Shown here piece after piece: positions 23,930 through 34,736 of a stretch of 64,000 nt of DNA (position 1 is its first letter; each line of letters starts with the position of its first letter). The notes beneath the pieces are model-generated. The model was given only the letters and a program-made list of their open reading frames with translations. It did not search any database and was not told the origin of the DNA. Position numbers and translations under genes: made by a program. The stretch is from Asterionellopsis glacialis (Eukaryota > Bacillariophyta > Plagiogrammaphyceae > Rhaphoneidales > Asterionellopsidaceae): positions 3,799-67,798 of the forward strand of contig WKLE02000575.1 in assembly GCA_014885115.2 (NCBI GenBank), given 5' to 3'.

Positions 23930-24781
23930 TTATATGCTCTTTTTGGCAAAACCATTATCATATTTACTTCTGCTAGATTTCTTTTCCATGTGTTTTGAAA
24001 CAAAATGAAGTACGAGTTGCGATACAGGAATGAAGGCATCAAAACACACATGACCACCCAATGGGGCTAACATTTTCTCGCAACTGGTACTCTCCAAAAA
24101 TCCAAACGCCAGAATTGACATCTGAAAATATGGGTAGAGAGAATACAAAGCAGCATCTTTCTGCTCCGTTGATAGAGTAAGCATACTAGCAGCACTTGAC
24201 GTAGATATTGCTGCCAAACCATATACAAAATTAAGTTTAGGTGGAATGTCGAACAAAGTGAATCCCAAGGTGGCAATAGTCGCAACAGTCAATATCTTTT
24301 TAGTAGAAGATAATGGCATGGTGCCCAAAAAGATACAACTAAAGCCACCCACATTTGTAACTGTTGCCAGGATGGAACTTGGAATATCATCGGCTCGTAT
24401 CCGTAAGTCCATTCCTGTAGGATCTTGGCTGAGAGTGACGTGTCCAAGTCCATGACCAAAAACTCCCATGATGGCTCCTCGGATTAAAGCTTGGTGAACG
24501 GGAGGAATGATATCATTTCCAGATATATCCATAACGTAGACATAAGCGATGATCAAAGAAAATACAGTGCCGGCGTAAAAACATATAATGTGAGAATTCA
24601 TCCATGTCGAATCTGGATTGACTACACAAAATCCATTTGTTGACCAGTTGTTATCGAACAGCTCTTCATTGGGCCATTTGTTGAGCATACAAGCTGTAAC
24701 CGCAAAGGTACAAATCAGCATGAGAACATTTCCGATATCTCCTGCTTGTTGGTATGTTTTCTTCTGCTTTATATTTTCCAT
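23930..24781 (-). CDS. Unknown polytopic membrane protein
   Basis: Single-exon frame of 283 residues from ATG at 24781. About seven hydrophobic segments are visible: VLMLICTFAVTACML, IICFYAGTVFSLIIAYVYVM, IRGAIMGVFGHGLGHV, GGFSCIFLGTM, ILTVATIATLGFTLFDI, FVYGLAAIST, and near the C-terminus YFQMSILAFGFLES and FIPVSQLVLHFV. His-containing GHGLGHVTL in the third span and HVCFDAFIPVSQLVLHF near the end could be functional. The tail is basic. I do not recognise the family; it could be an integral membrane enzyme or carrier, but nothing in the sequence decides. Confidence 0.65.
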   Translation of the reverse strand: MENIKQKKTYQQAGDIGNVLMLICTFAVTACMLNKWPNEELFDNNWSTNGFCVVNPDSTWMNSHIICFYAGTVFSLIIAYVYVMDISGNDIIPPVHQALIRGAIMGVFGHGLGHVTLSQDPTGMDLRIRADDIPSSILATVTNVGGFSCIFLGTMPLSSTKKILTVATIATLGFTLFDIPPKLNFVYGLAAISTSSAASMLTLSTEQKDAALYSLYPYFQMSILAFGFLESTSCEKMLAPLGGHVCFDAFIPVSQLVLHFVSKHMEKKSSRSKYDNGFAKKSI

Positions 24782-26349
24782 GCTGTGAGAAATGTTGAAC
24801 TTTTAATGTCGTCTTTTTTTTTTTCGTTGTTGTTGACAACTCTTCTTGAACCGCGAATTTCAAAATTATGGCCTCATCCCCAAGGATTCGTCTACTCTTA
24901 TTTCGCGTTCGCTTTTGGTAAGTTTTTTTTTTAATGCGAAACGCGATTATTAGGCGGACCGGCTCGTTTTTGTGTCCCTCGTATGTTCGTTTGTCTTCTC
25001 TAGCATAGATTGTGTTAGAATTTGTCTCCTCTACAGTAAGCCTACATTGTTGTATGAATCTTAACATGTAAGTCTGCACTTCGCCTTTATTCCGGAGTCT
25101 CTCAGAAGGTCTGTCCTCATTCGGTACCAGATATTTATGTTTTGCTGTACCAGGTAAGGATCATTAGGTACTTTTCCTCTACCGGCGTGTCTTACGTACT
25201 AAACCATTGTACCTGTACTAGTAAATGTGGTCACGTTACGCACCAAAAAAACTGGAACTTTTCGAGAGAGTAAATTTTTTGATTGGTTCCCACGAGTGCA
25301 AGGTCTGTTGTTCTGTTCAGCTTGAAGTTTCAAGGATTATTCCTCATGTTTTGTAAAACACCTCACCAGCTGTTCATAAGAAAGGTAGACGTGGAAAATG
25401 TAACTCTGACGCACACAAATCGATTTTTTTAATTATGTTAAAGAACTTTTGTGTTGAATTTTCATGTCTTTTTCAGAAACTCAACTTGAATGTTTTCTTT
25501 TATATATAAAGGTAGTTAGTACCGGTATGCGTTGAATCCAACGGAAGCTTCAGGTTGAAGATAGAAAAGAAAGAAGTATCTTTGATTGTTCCTAGTACCG
25601 GTTTTCTTAATTTTGTATTGAAAAGTTTACTGCTATTGTTAGTCTTTTCTGATGGACTTGATAGCGATATACCTCGTCCAGACAGTCAGGGCCTAAGGGC
25701 TGTCTTTACATTGTTTGATCAAAGGTTTCTATTACTGTCTGTTCACGTGAGATCACACAGGATGACATTCGGCTGTTGTCTAAAATAACGTAACAAATCA
25801 TAGGACTCTAGAGGTCCTAATTATTGTGCACTGGCTAGAACACAGCTTGACTCCTACATCGCTACTACAACTATAACTAATTTGTATTACACACGAGCCT
25901 TTCCAGGTTTGACCCACAGACTATTGTTTATCAAAATACACACACTGTGATACGCCACATACTTCCGTTGTTAAACATTAGACGCGAGGAATGCATACGT
26001 AAGCTTTAGAGTGGTAACGTTGCTCGAGTTTACTTGTGACCTTTTTCAATATTCAATTACTGTGAATCTCTAGTCCTACGATATTATCAACATCGACACA
26101 GCTGTGTAATAGTTACCAGTACCTAGGTCCTTGTAATCCTGCTGCATTATTACAACAAGGCACATTATCAAAGCGATTTCTTATCGTCAACCTTAGGACC
26201 TAATATTGAGAGCTGAGTAGCATTGCGCAAGTACGGAGTACGAACGAGCACAATAGCACTTTGCATCACAACACACAACAAACGATTTGATAATATTCCT
26301 TGTCACTCAAGACTTTTCAATATAGGAATACACGAATCATTACTGTACA
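24782..26349. other. Divergent intergenic region with motif variants
   Basis: 1.57 kb between two divergent genes. Contains TACCAGGTAA at 25148, GGTACCAG near 25121, CTAGAGGTCCTA at 25808 inside an imperfect palindrome, and TACCAGTACCTAGGTCC near 26112. No gene supported. Confidence 0.55.
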
Positions 26350-27122
26350 ATGAGTCCTTCAACTGTGATTCTTCACAATTTAGGTGCAGCTGCAGCTGCA
26401 TCGAAACGACAATCTCTGAGTCAAAATCATAATCATAACGATTCAAAACCAAGTGCAATTGTAACAAGTAGCATGTATCATTCCAAATCCGCAGCAGCAG
26501 GTGGTTTTGATGATGAACATTGTGGTACACACTTGGCTTGCAGCACTGAACAAGAATCACCATTGCTCAAGGCAGAAGCAGAACGTTGTCGCGATGATTT
26601 AGAAATTTTAAAAATGATGCATGGTGTAGATAGTCCGAAATTGGCAGAACCGTTGTGTCGATTAGGATTATTGTATCAACATATGGCACGTGATTATACC
26701 ACAGCCTTACAACATCATTGTGAGGCATTGCGGATATTATACGAAGCTGCTGGATCACAAGAACCCTTGTGTAAATTATTCGCACGAGATATTGCCTATA
26801 TATTAGTCGATATAGGGATGATTCATGAAGCACGAGCTGAAAATAAAATTGCATGCGAAAAATATAGGTACGTGCGTTGTGGTTCATTGCAACATGACCA
26901 TGGAAGAAAAAGCGGTAATTAGTGTGTAAGTTTTGAGCCTCTCGATCTCTTCAACTAACAACCCTCCTCCTTCCTCCTCCTCCACCACATGTACTTTTAA
27001 ACCTTGACAACAAAACTCACAGTGAAGCAGTTAGATTGTTTGGTCAAGCAAGAATAATCGAAACAGATGCACAATTGAATGCTGCCAAATGTGGGTTAGA
27101 ACGCGTAGGACCTCATCTTTAA
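26350..27122 (+). CDS. Small TPR-like protein
   Basis: Two exons, 26350..26867 and 27023..27122 (intron 155 bp, GTACGT...CACAG, phase 2), 205 residues. After a low-complexity N-terminus (Ala, Ser, Asn/His), the body from about residue 70 has helix pairs with a tetratricopeptide spacing: SPKLAEPLCRLGLLYQHMARDYTTALQHHCEALRI resembles kinesin-light-chain-type TPRs, followed by ARDIAYILVDIGMIHEARAE and, across the splice, YSEAVRLFGQARII. TPRs mediate protein contacts; no catalytic motif is present. Without splicing the frame ends 17 codons after the donor, whereas the spliced exon restores the A-helix of a last TPR, which supports the join. Specific role unknown. Confidence 0.75.
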
Positions 27123-27810
27123 CGAGAGCTATATACATATTATATCATTAGAAAAGCTCAAAGCATGAAAAATAATTTAAATTTTAGAAACGAATTTTGC
27201 CATTACCAACTTAGAGGGAAAGGATTGAGTTTTAAGATGGAAGAAATTGATTTGTCTAAGAATTTGTAACGGCACCATCTACTGCAGATCTCCAGTTTGT
27301 ATCAAGGGACATTTTCAAATGAAATGGTTCCCTGTATAGACATTGAATTGCTTTAGCCTTTTGTGAATACCAATCTGTTTTAGAGGTATGATTGAAGACA
27401 AATTCTAGTCCTCACTTTTTTGTTTATTTGAAAGGAACACAGCAGTGTAGTGAGTTATGTGAAACAAGTAGTTCTTTTTTCTATACGCGTACGTTCAAAA
27501 TGAACAACTTCCAAATCAAATTATTCATTAAAATTTTATGAAGCTCTGATTAAACCCAGTTGGAGCATTTGCTTGTTCACCAGAGTTTGTTAACATATAT
27601 ATGTGCAACATTGGGCTAATGTGTAAGTCATTTGTAAGTTTACCATCGCAAATACCGAGGAGAGGGAAGACCGTCCACTCTCACTATCATTTTAAAAAAA
27701 AATTGATTTTGTGGGTATTCTGACCCAGTTCGAGCACTTTTATGTCAATCAACGCCATAGAAGTATTCGAACAAGTAAATGCGAATAAGAAACATATGAG
27801 CATACAACGC
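27123..27810. other. Convergent 3' intergenic region
   Basis: 688 bp, AT-rich, no gene or repeat recognised. Confidence 0.5.
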
Positions 27811-30800
27811 TCAGCAGACACTCACGATATCAGATTCTGTATGAACATCTTTTACGTGACCCCTGTCTGGCTCACCCATTAAGGACGCATCAACTCGAAT
27901 AGAATTATCACTCGCATATTGTAGAGCCAACTGCTCGCATGTCAGGACAAGATGTTCCCTAGTCTTAGGCATGTCTTTCTCTACAGCACGTTTTGACATC
28001 CAATAAGTTTTGAGCTGACTCGCAGCTCTAGCGGCCTCTTTGCTGGCACAAAACCTCCTTTCATAGTCAAATGCTCTTAAAAATTGGAAGCAAGAGGTGG
28101 AAAGGGCAAGAAAGGTCGTAGTAAGAAAGGCCGGAATGTTTTCTTCATAATCTTCATCATCTTCATCATCTCCTGCATGGTACTTAGCGACAAGTGCGCC
28201 GCCACCTAAGGTACCAAGGACTGTGAAGGTGAGCCCAGTATATTGCCAAAATCTTGTTCGTTTCCCAAGGCAATCTTCCTTTTTATCTACATAACAGCAA
28301 AAATTTTTAAGGCGGTACTCATAGTAATCATCAGCAACCATGACATCTGGGATGACAAATAAATCTGCTACATCATCCAAATGCAACGTGTCACAAATGT
28401 GATCCTTCAGGGCACGTTCTGTTGGGAGGTGATAAATACTGGTTGTAGACAAGTCCGATTGGATTTGTTCAATTGCCCTTGCAAACGTGTCCCTAGATTC
28501 TTTCTTGATATTTGATGAATTCATCTGCTTTGCAGATACTTCATAATTGGGGTCTTTTGTAACCGTGTCCTGCACATCGAAGTTAGATATACTATACTTC
28601 CCTACCCGCATCAAAAAGTTGAAGATTTCAAACTTTATTTTAGCCTTCGCGATATGAAGCCGCCGCACTTGGCCCTAAAAACATATTACAGAAAGAGGGT
28701 AAGCGTTCAAACAATTAACTCATATAGTGTACCCCATACTACAATACACTAAAAACAATCAATTTTATTTCACTCACATCGAAGTCCCCAATGGTGCACA
28801 TTCCAGAACAAATGGATGCAAGCGCAGGAAAGGCTAGTACTCCCCATGTCAAGTTATATTGAATATCATCCCAGATTCCTCTTCCTTGACTACTAATCAT
28901 AACTGTAGTGGTCATTGTTAGTGTTAGAAAACGAGTGAGTTGAAAAATCAATGCATTTACTGTCCCTGAAGAGATGACTTACTGGTAAATACAACCGATA
29001 TGAAAGTTGAAATAATGTATGCTGAGTAGAGAAGGCCCCGAACACGCTGCTTTCTGACGAGTGTGTTGACAATTTGATAGTGACCTTTCCATGCGTTTTT
29101 TACACTACTTTCATCAGCTTTTCCAGCTCCAATTTCTTTGCGCTCCATTGTTGAGCGAGCGTAACTGCTCGCCCACTTTTTAAGGTCGTCGTCACTCAGA
29201 TCATTGAGGGGGTCGACAGTGACAACCACAGTCTCAAATAAGTTTTTATTTTTACAAATCTCATCGACAATCATGATAACATCAGAACGGTACTTTTTCA
29301 TCTCTTCTTCGTCCTCCATTTTTGTAAGAAGAAATTTCCGAAGACGCTTCGCTTCTTCCTTATTCACTTCTCCCTTAAAATCCACTTCTCCTTTGAAAGA
29401 GTTAATCAGCGTCCTCTTCTGTGTCTTGTTGAATGCTTTCACTTGTTTCTTTATTTTATCTATCATTTTGGTATACTTCTGAGTTGTCCCACCTGTGTTA
29501 TCGATTAAAATGCAAGGTCTAACTTTGGTAATTGCCTGTTGTCATAAAAATTCACATTAAATTTTTCATTTTCAGATATATCTAAGTAATCGAAGAAGAC
29601 ACTCAGTTTTTTTGAACTTGCCTCGCGTATAATGTCTTCCGTCCTCTTCTGTCCAGCATTATGATTCTTTGAAAAAGCAGTATCGCAGCTCGTAGATGAC
29701 GTAACATCAGTGCCAGAATCGTTAGAGCCTCTCTTTGTATTAGCAAAACTTATCACAGCTGGCTTATCAGCAGTATTGCCAACACTCCCACGTAAGGTAC
29801 TAGTGGTATCAGTATCGTTAGAGCCATCAGCACCGTCAAAGCCGTTCATACAAATATGTCCAGTGGTATAACAGAGGATACTGTCAATATCGAATCTTTC
29901 ACAATTTTTGCAGAAAATAAAATGAGTTCCAATAGCAAACAAATCGCCCTTGTCGGTGTAGGATTCAGTAACTTTCTCATCACCTTTCGTAGTTTCATCA
30001 CGTGGCAATTCCTTGGAATACTTGTCTAATTCTTCAAACACTTCGTCGCCAGGATCGTCTACAACTAAAACTTTTGGACAAGCGTTAGCTGATCGAATTG
30101 CCTCATTGATAAGTTTTTCACTGCGCATACAAGTTAGACAACAAGGTGAAGATTATAGTCAGTGAATATTTTTTTGTGATACTAGGAAAGGTCTTGTGCA
30201 GCTAGCAACAGATTCTTACTTTTTTGCGGGTTTTCCGCGAAAAACAATCCACCATGAGTTCGGTTCCATTGAATCCATAGCTATTATCACTTTAGATAAA
30301 TATTCTTTCACCTTTCGGTGTATCGTTTCATTCATTGAAGTTTTTATTGTTTCCTCTTCTGCTACGTTTCCTTTCTCTTCATCATAATTCTGCCTCGTTT
30401 TCATTGCACCTTGAATTCGGGAAATGACCCTGTTTTGCTCTTGCTTTGCCTTTTTTTGCTCCCTTTTCATCACTCGTTGAATTTGGGTTGTCTTTGGTAG
30501 TTCGCCAAAAAAAAATATCTTTAACTTTCTGAAGCCATGATTTTTCTTTTTTTGGATTCATCGTGCTCCAAGCTTTTTGGGCTTCATCTTCATCCAAAAA
30601 TTCTGAATCTGGTGCAACAGATGGATCGGTTTCTAGAATATAGTCAGGCATCTCAAGATTCCAATCTTTATAGTCCAGCAGCATTTCCAGCTGCTTTTTA
30701 AATGGTAAGCTCTCGTCTCCTAATAACGCAAAATGCTTAGTTTCTCCATTGCTGCATAAGATCTTACCAACTCTCAAATGGTCTCGACCTTCAGATTTTT

Positions 30801-31014
30801 GCCCTGATTCTGAAAACTTCTCTCCTTCTGACTTTGACATCTTTTCTTTCTCCGCTTTGTTCATCTTTTCTCCCTCCGACTTTTCTCCTTCTGACTTTGA
30901 TGTCTTTTCTTTCTCCGCTTTGTTCATCTTTTTCCTCTCCGCTTTGCGCATCTTTTTCCCCTCCTCTTCTGGCGACTTTCCTCCCTCTACCTTGCGTCTC
31001 CAAAATAGCCACAT
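27811..31014 (-). CDS. TRPM-type SLOG domain joined to SLATT-like membrane segments (5' part unresolved)
   Basis: Exons read from splice signals: about 30220..31014, 29556..30120, 28983..29478, 28778..28902, 27811..28674; introns 99, 77, 80 and 103 bp keep frame. The first exon changes frame between about 30390 and 30500, so either a small intron there is unidentified or the gene is damaged. A Lys/Glu repeat comes first, then a pattern like the TRPM N-terminal SLOG (LSDAT) domain: PFKKQLEMLL, WNLEMPDYIL, NSWWIVFRGKPAKNEKLINE, PKVLVVDDPGDE, GTHFIFCKN, LFETVVVTVDPLNDLSDDDL. Four hydrophobic segments follow (GLLYSAYIISTFISVVFTIM, LTWGVLAFPALASICSGM, TGLTFTVLGTLGGGALVA, FLTTTFLALSTSCFQFL), the last pair followed by an ERRFCASKEAARAASQLKTY helix like SLATT/DUF4231. 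No TRP channel part. SLOG binds nucleotide derivatives in other families; role here is inferred. Confidence 0.6.
30821..30945 (-). repeat. 63-bp in-frame tandem repeat (21 residues, Lys/Glu/Ser)
   Basis: The segment starting TCTCCTTCTGACTTTGA at 30821 recurs at 30884, period 63 bp, with very few mismatches. On the minus strand it encodes two copies of a MNKAEKEKxSKSEGEK unit in the first exon of the SLOG-SLATT gene. Expansion is in frame and probably variable between strains. Confidence 0.75.
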
Positions 31015-31592
31015 AATCTTCCACAATCAACTTGTTTCGATGACAGTAGTACTTGATTTGCTTGTCAAGGTTGAAAGGTATCTTTTTTTAAAAAAAATTT
31101 GCTTTCCAAAGAATATGCGTTTTCCAGCAGATACAAGCAACTTTTGTTGGTGTTCGCCCTCCCAAAAAAAGTAAGTGTCGGATACTTTTTTTGTAATACT
31201 ACTACGGTATTGGAGTTCTGGTTCCGCTTTTTGGGAAAGAGTTTGACGAAAAAACCTGTAAAGCGTAACATATCTATTATCGTATAAGTAGTACGGACCA
31301 TCCAGTCCACTTCTCTTGGGGTTCTTCTTTTCCAAATTAAAGGTTTTGCAAATTGTGGAACGCCTCGCTGCTTCTGATTCTTCCTTCGTTCTTAGGTTGG
31401 TTCACAGGTCACAAGCAATCTCAATCATGCTTTTCGGTTAGTCGTGTATAGTACATGTAAAGATCATCTCTCAAACAATATGAGTCGTAGAATTACTACA
31501 GAATGGATACCCTTTTTGTGTCGTGCCAGTAGTGTTCGGTTTGGAGGGCTACTGAACAAAACACGTAGAAAACCTCGTACGTCGTACGTTAA

Positions 31593-32031
31593 TATACCAG
31601 CTCTACGTTGGAGATTCTGGATGAAATTAATGCCTTTCATTGGAGAAACGCAAGCGATAATCTATCGTATTCTTTGGTATTATTTGGTGTCTTGGGTACA
31701 CAACCAGGGGGACTTGAAAAAAAAGGTGGTTTAGGTATATGGGCATTTCAAAGTACAAAAGACACTATCTAATTCTACACTCACTGCTGTAAAAATCCTG
31801 TTCATATTACCTTATTTGTGATTCTTTTGACTAACAATGTTACACAATTCTATACCAGGACATTCTGAGTCATGTTTAAATGTTAAATGGACCAATTTTT
31901 TATACTTAAATGCATGCCTAAACCACCTTTTTCCCCCTCTCAAACTCTCCCCTTTCACCTTAGCATAATCAATAGATTATGGATACCAGCTCTATGTTGG
32001 AGATGCACTGGCTGAAATTAATGCCTTTCAT
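31593..32031 (+). repeat. Dispersed direct duplication of about 48 bp
   Basis: The segment at 31593-31641 and that at 31983-32031 share ATACCAGCTCTA, GTTGGAGAT and GAAATTAATGCCTTTCATT, differing by about two substitutions and a 2-nt indel. The second copy reads YQLYVGDALAEINAFHSGYL in frame, like a gene or transposon fragment; the first is truncated. Confidence 0.6.
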
Positions 32032-32372
32032 TCTGGATACTTATCTCTGCAAGATGACACAAGACAAATAATTACAGATTTTGTGTCATCAAATTTTGCT
32101 ATTCTTGTCCTGCCACTAATGGCGATACCTCACCGATGCCTCCACCAGTTTAAAAAAACAAAGGACAGACAGTCAGTCAGTCCAGAGACTCATTGTACAT
32201 ATCTGACTCCATAGTTAAGTTTGAATGCTTCTCTAGCTCATTTCTTCTATGACAATCATCTACTATCTCTAGAGGGCTAGAGAAAAAGGTGCTGTCAAAA
32301 GGAGTAACGGTGTTTTTGTTTGGCAGATAGATTACAGTCAATCCGCAAGAAACACTCCCAAGAAATGGTGTG

Positions 32373-32391
32373 TTAGGGTTAGGGGTTAGGG
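32373..32391 (+). repeat. Interstitial telomere-like tract (TTAGGG)
   Basis: TTAGGG, TTAGGGG and TTAGGG occur back to back. TTAGGG is the telomere unit reported for several stramenopiles. The tract is too short and too internal to be a chromosome end. Confidence 0.7.
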
Positions 32392-32563
32392 TATCTTCCA
32401 AACAGACAGAAAGACAGTTCTACTGTATCCCTAGCCATAACCTCTTACAGTAACAATTTTACGTACCACGTGCCAATAGGTTTCATCCAAAGACTTGAAC
32501 ACCCCTGAGCAGGGGCCTCCTGAGTGGATCCTTGATCTCTCACTCTAATGCATGGACAATTTG

Positions 32564-32605
32564 GACATTTATATATTATATGACCACAAATAATATATAA
32601 ATGTC
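32564..32605. repeat. Perfect 16-bp inverted repeat, 10-nt loop
   Basis: Arms GACATTTATATATTAT (32564-32579) and ATAATATATAAATGTC (32590-32605) are exact reverse complements around ATGACCACAA. AT-rich; could be a hairpin or the end of a small foldback element. Confidence 0.75.
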
Positions 32606-33470
32606 AGATTGCTAAGTAAAAATAGGGATGGGTATGTTATAAAACTGAGATGATCAAAAGCAACAGCTAATAATAAATAGTCACCAATAGAGGCAAATAG
32701 AACATCCTCTAGAAAATACCAATGTATGGTATTACTTTTAATAGTATTTGTAGAAGCTGCAAGTAACAATAAATTAATGGTGGATGCCTGAGATTTGATG
32801 GGTGATAATGAAAGCAATACAGGCAGTTGCTGTGCAGGTGACTCCTGTTGTTGTTGGGTGATAGTGGATACTGAGTAAGTTGTTGTATTTTTTGTAAAAT
32901 AAAAACATTGTGGACAGGATATGTTGTATGTTGGGAACATTGCCTGACAGAAATAAAGTTTGTATTGACTAGGCATTTGATCTGAATGTCAGGTTCCTTG
33001 TCTCAAAGCCAAGGAATAATTGATGTTTCAGTGACAATAACAGATTTGTTGGTTTTTCTCTAGCTATTAAATTTTTCAATATTCAGATGTAAAGGTTTTG
33101 GTAACAGAGATTGCAAAGTAGTAGACTTAGTTTGACTTGATTTCTTGATAGAGGTAGATGGTGTAATAGTTGAAGGGCAGAGTTTTTGCTTGTTATTCTT
33201 CTTGGTGGGCTTGGATGATTGTACAGTGGCATCTAGTTTTTTTTGAGGTTTACAGCAACCTGATTTTTGGGAAAACGGTCAAGTCGTTTCTCTTTCTGCT
33301 TCTTGTGAGAGTTCTTCTTGGTCTTGTAGCCAAGGGGATGTGGAAATGGAGATGGTACGGGGGGGAGGTTGCATTTGAAGCCAGGCCGCCATGGTGAGGT
33401 CAAAACGTCGTGATGCGTTCGTGGCGAATTGTCCCAATTCAAGAAAAACTGGTGCAGTGAGTAGGGGTGT

Positions 33471-33575
33471 ATTGGAATCATCCCTCCGAATTTTCTGTAT
33501 CTCTGTTTGTGTAGTATGTTCGTCTTTAATATGAATATACACGGCTATCCTTAGTCGGAGAGGGATGATTCCAAT
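33471..33575. repeat. Imperfect inverted repeat (19/21-bp arms, 65-bp spacer)
   Basis: ATTGGAATCATCCCTCCGA at 33471-33489 is matched in reverse complement at 33555-33575 with a 2-nt insertion. It lies next to the repeat copy at 33594 and may be part of the same decayed element. Confidence 0.55.
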
Positions 33576-34736
33576 AAGGACGTCAGTCCGTAACCCCTGC
33601 TCAGGGGAGGAAGTTTCATTCGAAGACTTGAACACTTTCCGAGCAAGGACGCTGCTCCAACTGTTTCAGATGAGCATGCCAACTTTCGTACTACGAGCCT
33701 GCCAGTGTCACGTTCTTCTTCGATTTGGGATACCATACCCGACCCGAGCTGGCATATCGCATACAGTAAATAGTACAAATATAAATAAAAATAATTTTTT
33801 ATGTAAATATGTCTTTGTAAGAAGAATATCTTTTTCTCGATAGGAACTATCATCTGGCAAGTATGTAGTGTTGTATGGAATTGTACACTGAACGTGGAGA
33901 CTGTAGTAGTTTGTGACAAAAAATAGGAGTAGACTCCTTCAGAAATCCATCTGCGAAAAATATGTTGTATATATACCTTATTTATGGACCAAGTACTGTA
34001 ACTTCTCAAATTTGATGCAAATAATTTAATTACATAGGATATTCGTTGTTTAACAATTTATTTTTCATTTAACGGATACGTCTTTGACTACGATGAGGCC
34101 TACTGCACCCTAAGTGTAGTTTCGTTCAATATTGTCGTGCTGTCATCGTTCTACACACGCGTCACTCCAAAAACAGACGTGTTCTTTTTGATGGGTGTGT
34201 CTGTCTTTTTGCCTGTACAGAGTGTACGAGAGATAGTCTATTGCTTGCTTTCTCACATCAAAACATACCGATAGATATACCGGTGTACACCCATCAATAG
34301 CAATCTTTTTTACGACCTTGACGATTGCGACTACCATCTCTCCTTGCTGCTGCGCCGAGACCGCCGCAAATATAATATTTATATCTTGAAGAACTCCTGT
34401 TCTTTGGGTGTCTAAGACGTGGTGCATAAAATACGTGTTAAATACTACTGCATTATACCGACCTGGTTGAGTGCAGTAGAGAAAGCTGAAAGACATCATT
34501 CATCATCAAAACGAACCTTTGTCAAGACTAGATTCATCTACATCTCGTAGACTTGCTTATCAATAGTTAGTAAATTGCTTACTTACTACAACAGCAGCGT
34601 TCTCCATTCCAAAAAAAAAAAGAAAACGGATTTCCCAACTTGACAGCCAAAAAAGTTTCTCACATTCCTCACTAGATCGACATTGCATCGCAATACGCAA
34701 TCGGACATACAATACTATATATTATATAATATCATC

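Larger units (their letters stand above)
32480..33635. repeat. Two copies of a 23-bp motif with adjacent CCCCTGAGCAGGGG palindrome-like element
   Basis: A 23-bp motif (starting GTTTCAT, ending GACTTGAACAC) is at 32480-32502 and 33613-33635 with 21 of 23 matches. In the first copy it runs directly into CCCCTGAGCAGGGG (32502-32515); in the second the reverse complement of that 14-mer (33594-33607) precedes the motif and a diverged version follows it. Likely remnants of one mobile element. Confidence 0.55.
31015..34736. other. Gene-poor 3.7-kb region with decayed repeats
   Basis: No gene supported. It holds a duplicated segment of about 48 bp (31593 and 31983), a telomere-like tract (32373), a perfect 16-bp inverted repeat (32564), a repeated motif of about 37 bp (32480 and 33613) and an imperfect inverted repeat (33471/33555). 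Frames such as that at 31027-31335 upstream of the SLOG gene could include an unrecognised 5' exon. Confidence 0.5.

Noticed and set aside
31027..31335. Possible extra 5' exon of the SLOG gene
   Set aside because: It has no ATG and no convincing donor, so it is left out although it cannot be excluded.
32569..32976. 135-residue minus-strand frame in the gene-poor region
   Set aside because: Overlaps the perfect inverted repeat and shows no conserved blocks.
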